Shown here: piece by piece, positions 63,595 through 64,000 of the stretch
Layout: each line of letters starts with the position of its first letter
How positions within the stretch are numbered: the first letter of the stretch is position 1
Assembly: GCF_000949135.2 (NCBI RefSeq)
Contig: NZ_JTAN02000001.1
Span: 186,001 to 250,000, forward strand
Reading direction: 5' to 3'
Length of the DNA stretch: 64,000 nt
DNA from: Burkholderia sp. USMB20
Lineage (GTDB): Bacteria; Pseudomonadota; Gammaproteobacteria; Burkholderiales; Burkholderiaceae
The notes under the pieces: model-generated
Seen by the model: only the letters and a program-made list of their open reading frames with translations
What the model was told of the DNA's origin: nothing
Databases searched by the model: none
Program-made: the position numbers and the translations under genes

Positions 63595-63773
63595 CTGGAT
63601 GTCCTTTCTCGACGAATGGATAAGGATTGTTCGACGCAAAAATTTGCGTGATCGAGAAAGGAAAAACAATCAGACGAATTCGAAACTCCTACCGACAACG
63701 AGGATTATTTTTTTCTGTCTCAATACCTCGATGCGGTCGGCATTATCCGAGATATATCCGACTTGGGATGCAC

Positions 63774-64000
63774 TTAAGCTTCATCGCCCGTCAACGGCAG
63801 AAAACGCGGCGCCACGCGCGCCCGAACGTTGCCGCTCGCATCGGTACGATAGATCCCGCGCGCCGCATTGTGCGGATGCTCCACCGCTTCGGCCACGCTC
63901 AGCACCGGCGCAAAGCACGCGTCCGTCCCTTCGAGCAGCGCGCGCCAGTGCGCGGACGGCTGCTGCGCGAACACCTCCGCGAAACGCGCCTTCAGCGCCG
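63774..64000 (-). CDS. CaiB/BaiF CoA-transferase family protein (C-terminal part)
   Basis: Only the last 75 codons are in the window. The sequence VFAQQPSAHWRALLEGTDAC and FAPVLSVAEAVEHPHNAARG, ending PRFLPLTGDEA, is the typical C-terminus of class III CoA-transferases and alpha-methylacyl-CoA racemases. The start lies beyond the right edge. Its high GC content returns to the chromosomal norm after the type VI cassette. Confidence 0.85.
   Translation of the reverse strand, partial: ALKARFAEVFAQQPSAHWRALLEGTDACFAPVLSVAEAVEHPHNAARGIYRTDASGNVRARVAPRFLPLTGDEA

Overview
The window is high-GC bacterial DNA from the genus Burkholderia, most likely a B. cepacia-complex member. The reasons are the codon bias toward G/C third positions, a FabV enoyl-ACP reductase of the Burkholderia type, a persulfide dioxygenase-rhodanese fusion of the kind described in Burkholderia, a cyanide-insensitive type oxidase (cioAB plus DUF2474), and type VI secretion accessory cassettes. 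No rRNA, tRNA, CRISPR array, complete insertion sequence or replication origin was recognised. About 59 protein-coding loci were identified, including two broken ones and two cut by the window edges.

Layout. 1-7.7 kb: 5' part of a class A penicillin-binding protein, a sugar-antibiotic kinase homologue, a decayed DUF2778 (Tlde1-like) effector with a small membrane protein behind it, ureidoglycine aminohydrolase, small envelope proteins and a HIT hydrolase. 8-14 kb: exported beta-propeller, beta-lactamase-fold hydrolase, a GST, and a GbsR-type regulator with an NAD-epimerase/DoxX plus DUF2269 operon; both promoters carry the same operator. 14-20 kb: fabV, a short-chain dehydrogenase divergent from its TetR regulator, a GNAT protein, an ArsR-SRPBCC operon and a second SRPBCC protein. 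20-26.6 kb: four-gene catabolic operon (HMG-CoA lyase, class III CoA-transferase, MFS carrier, amidohydrolase-like hydrolase) divergent from an IclR regulator, with three matching operators.

27-36.5 kb: PAP2 phosphatase, GST, persulfide dioxygenase-rhodanese divergent from an ArgP-like LysR protein, DUF1059, threonine aldolase, then cioA-cioB-DUF2474 behind a perfect FNR/ANR-type box, followed by an orphan HTH protein and a YqaE protein. 36.8-44 kb: ABC uptake operon (two permeases, ATPase, binding protein) with a TIGR00725 gene, a divergent LysR gene and an exported phosphatase-superfamily enzyme. 44-51 kb: a small gene, a 1276-residue DUF748 envelope protein, a DUF1254/DUF1214 lipoprotein and a hicAB locus whose toxin has an internal stop. 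51-60.5 kb: copA with a MerR-type promoter, GNAT, an 8-bp tandem repeat of 19 units, a 51-residue gene with paired palindromes, an Ala-rich membrane protein, MgtC-like protein, AGE-family isomerase, MCP.

60.5-64 kb: a thioesterase, then the clearest accessory region: four minus-strand genes joined by 4-bp overlaps (tandem PAAR-like, PAAR with extension, SleB-like cell-wall hydrolase, exported probable immunity protein), visibly less GC-rich than the rest. It reads as a type VI secretion tip, effector and immunity cassette. The right edge cuts a CaiB/BaiF CoA-transferase family gene.
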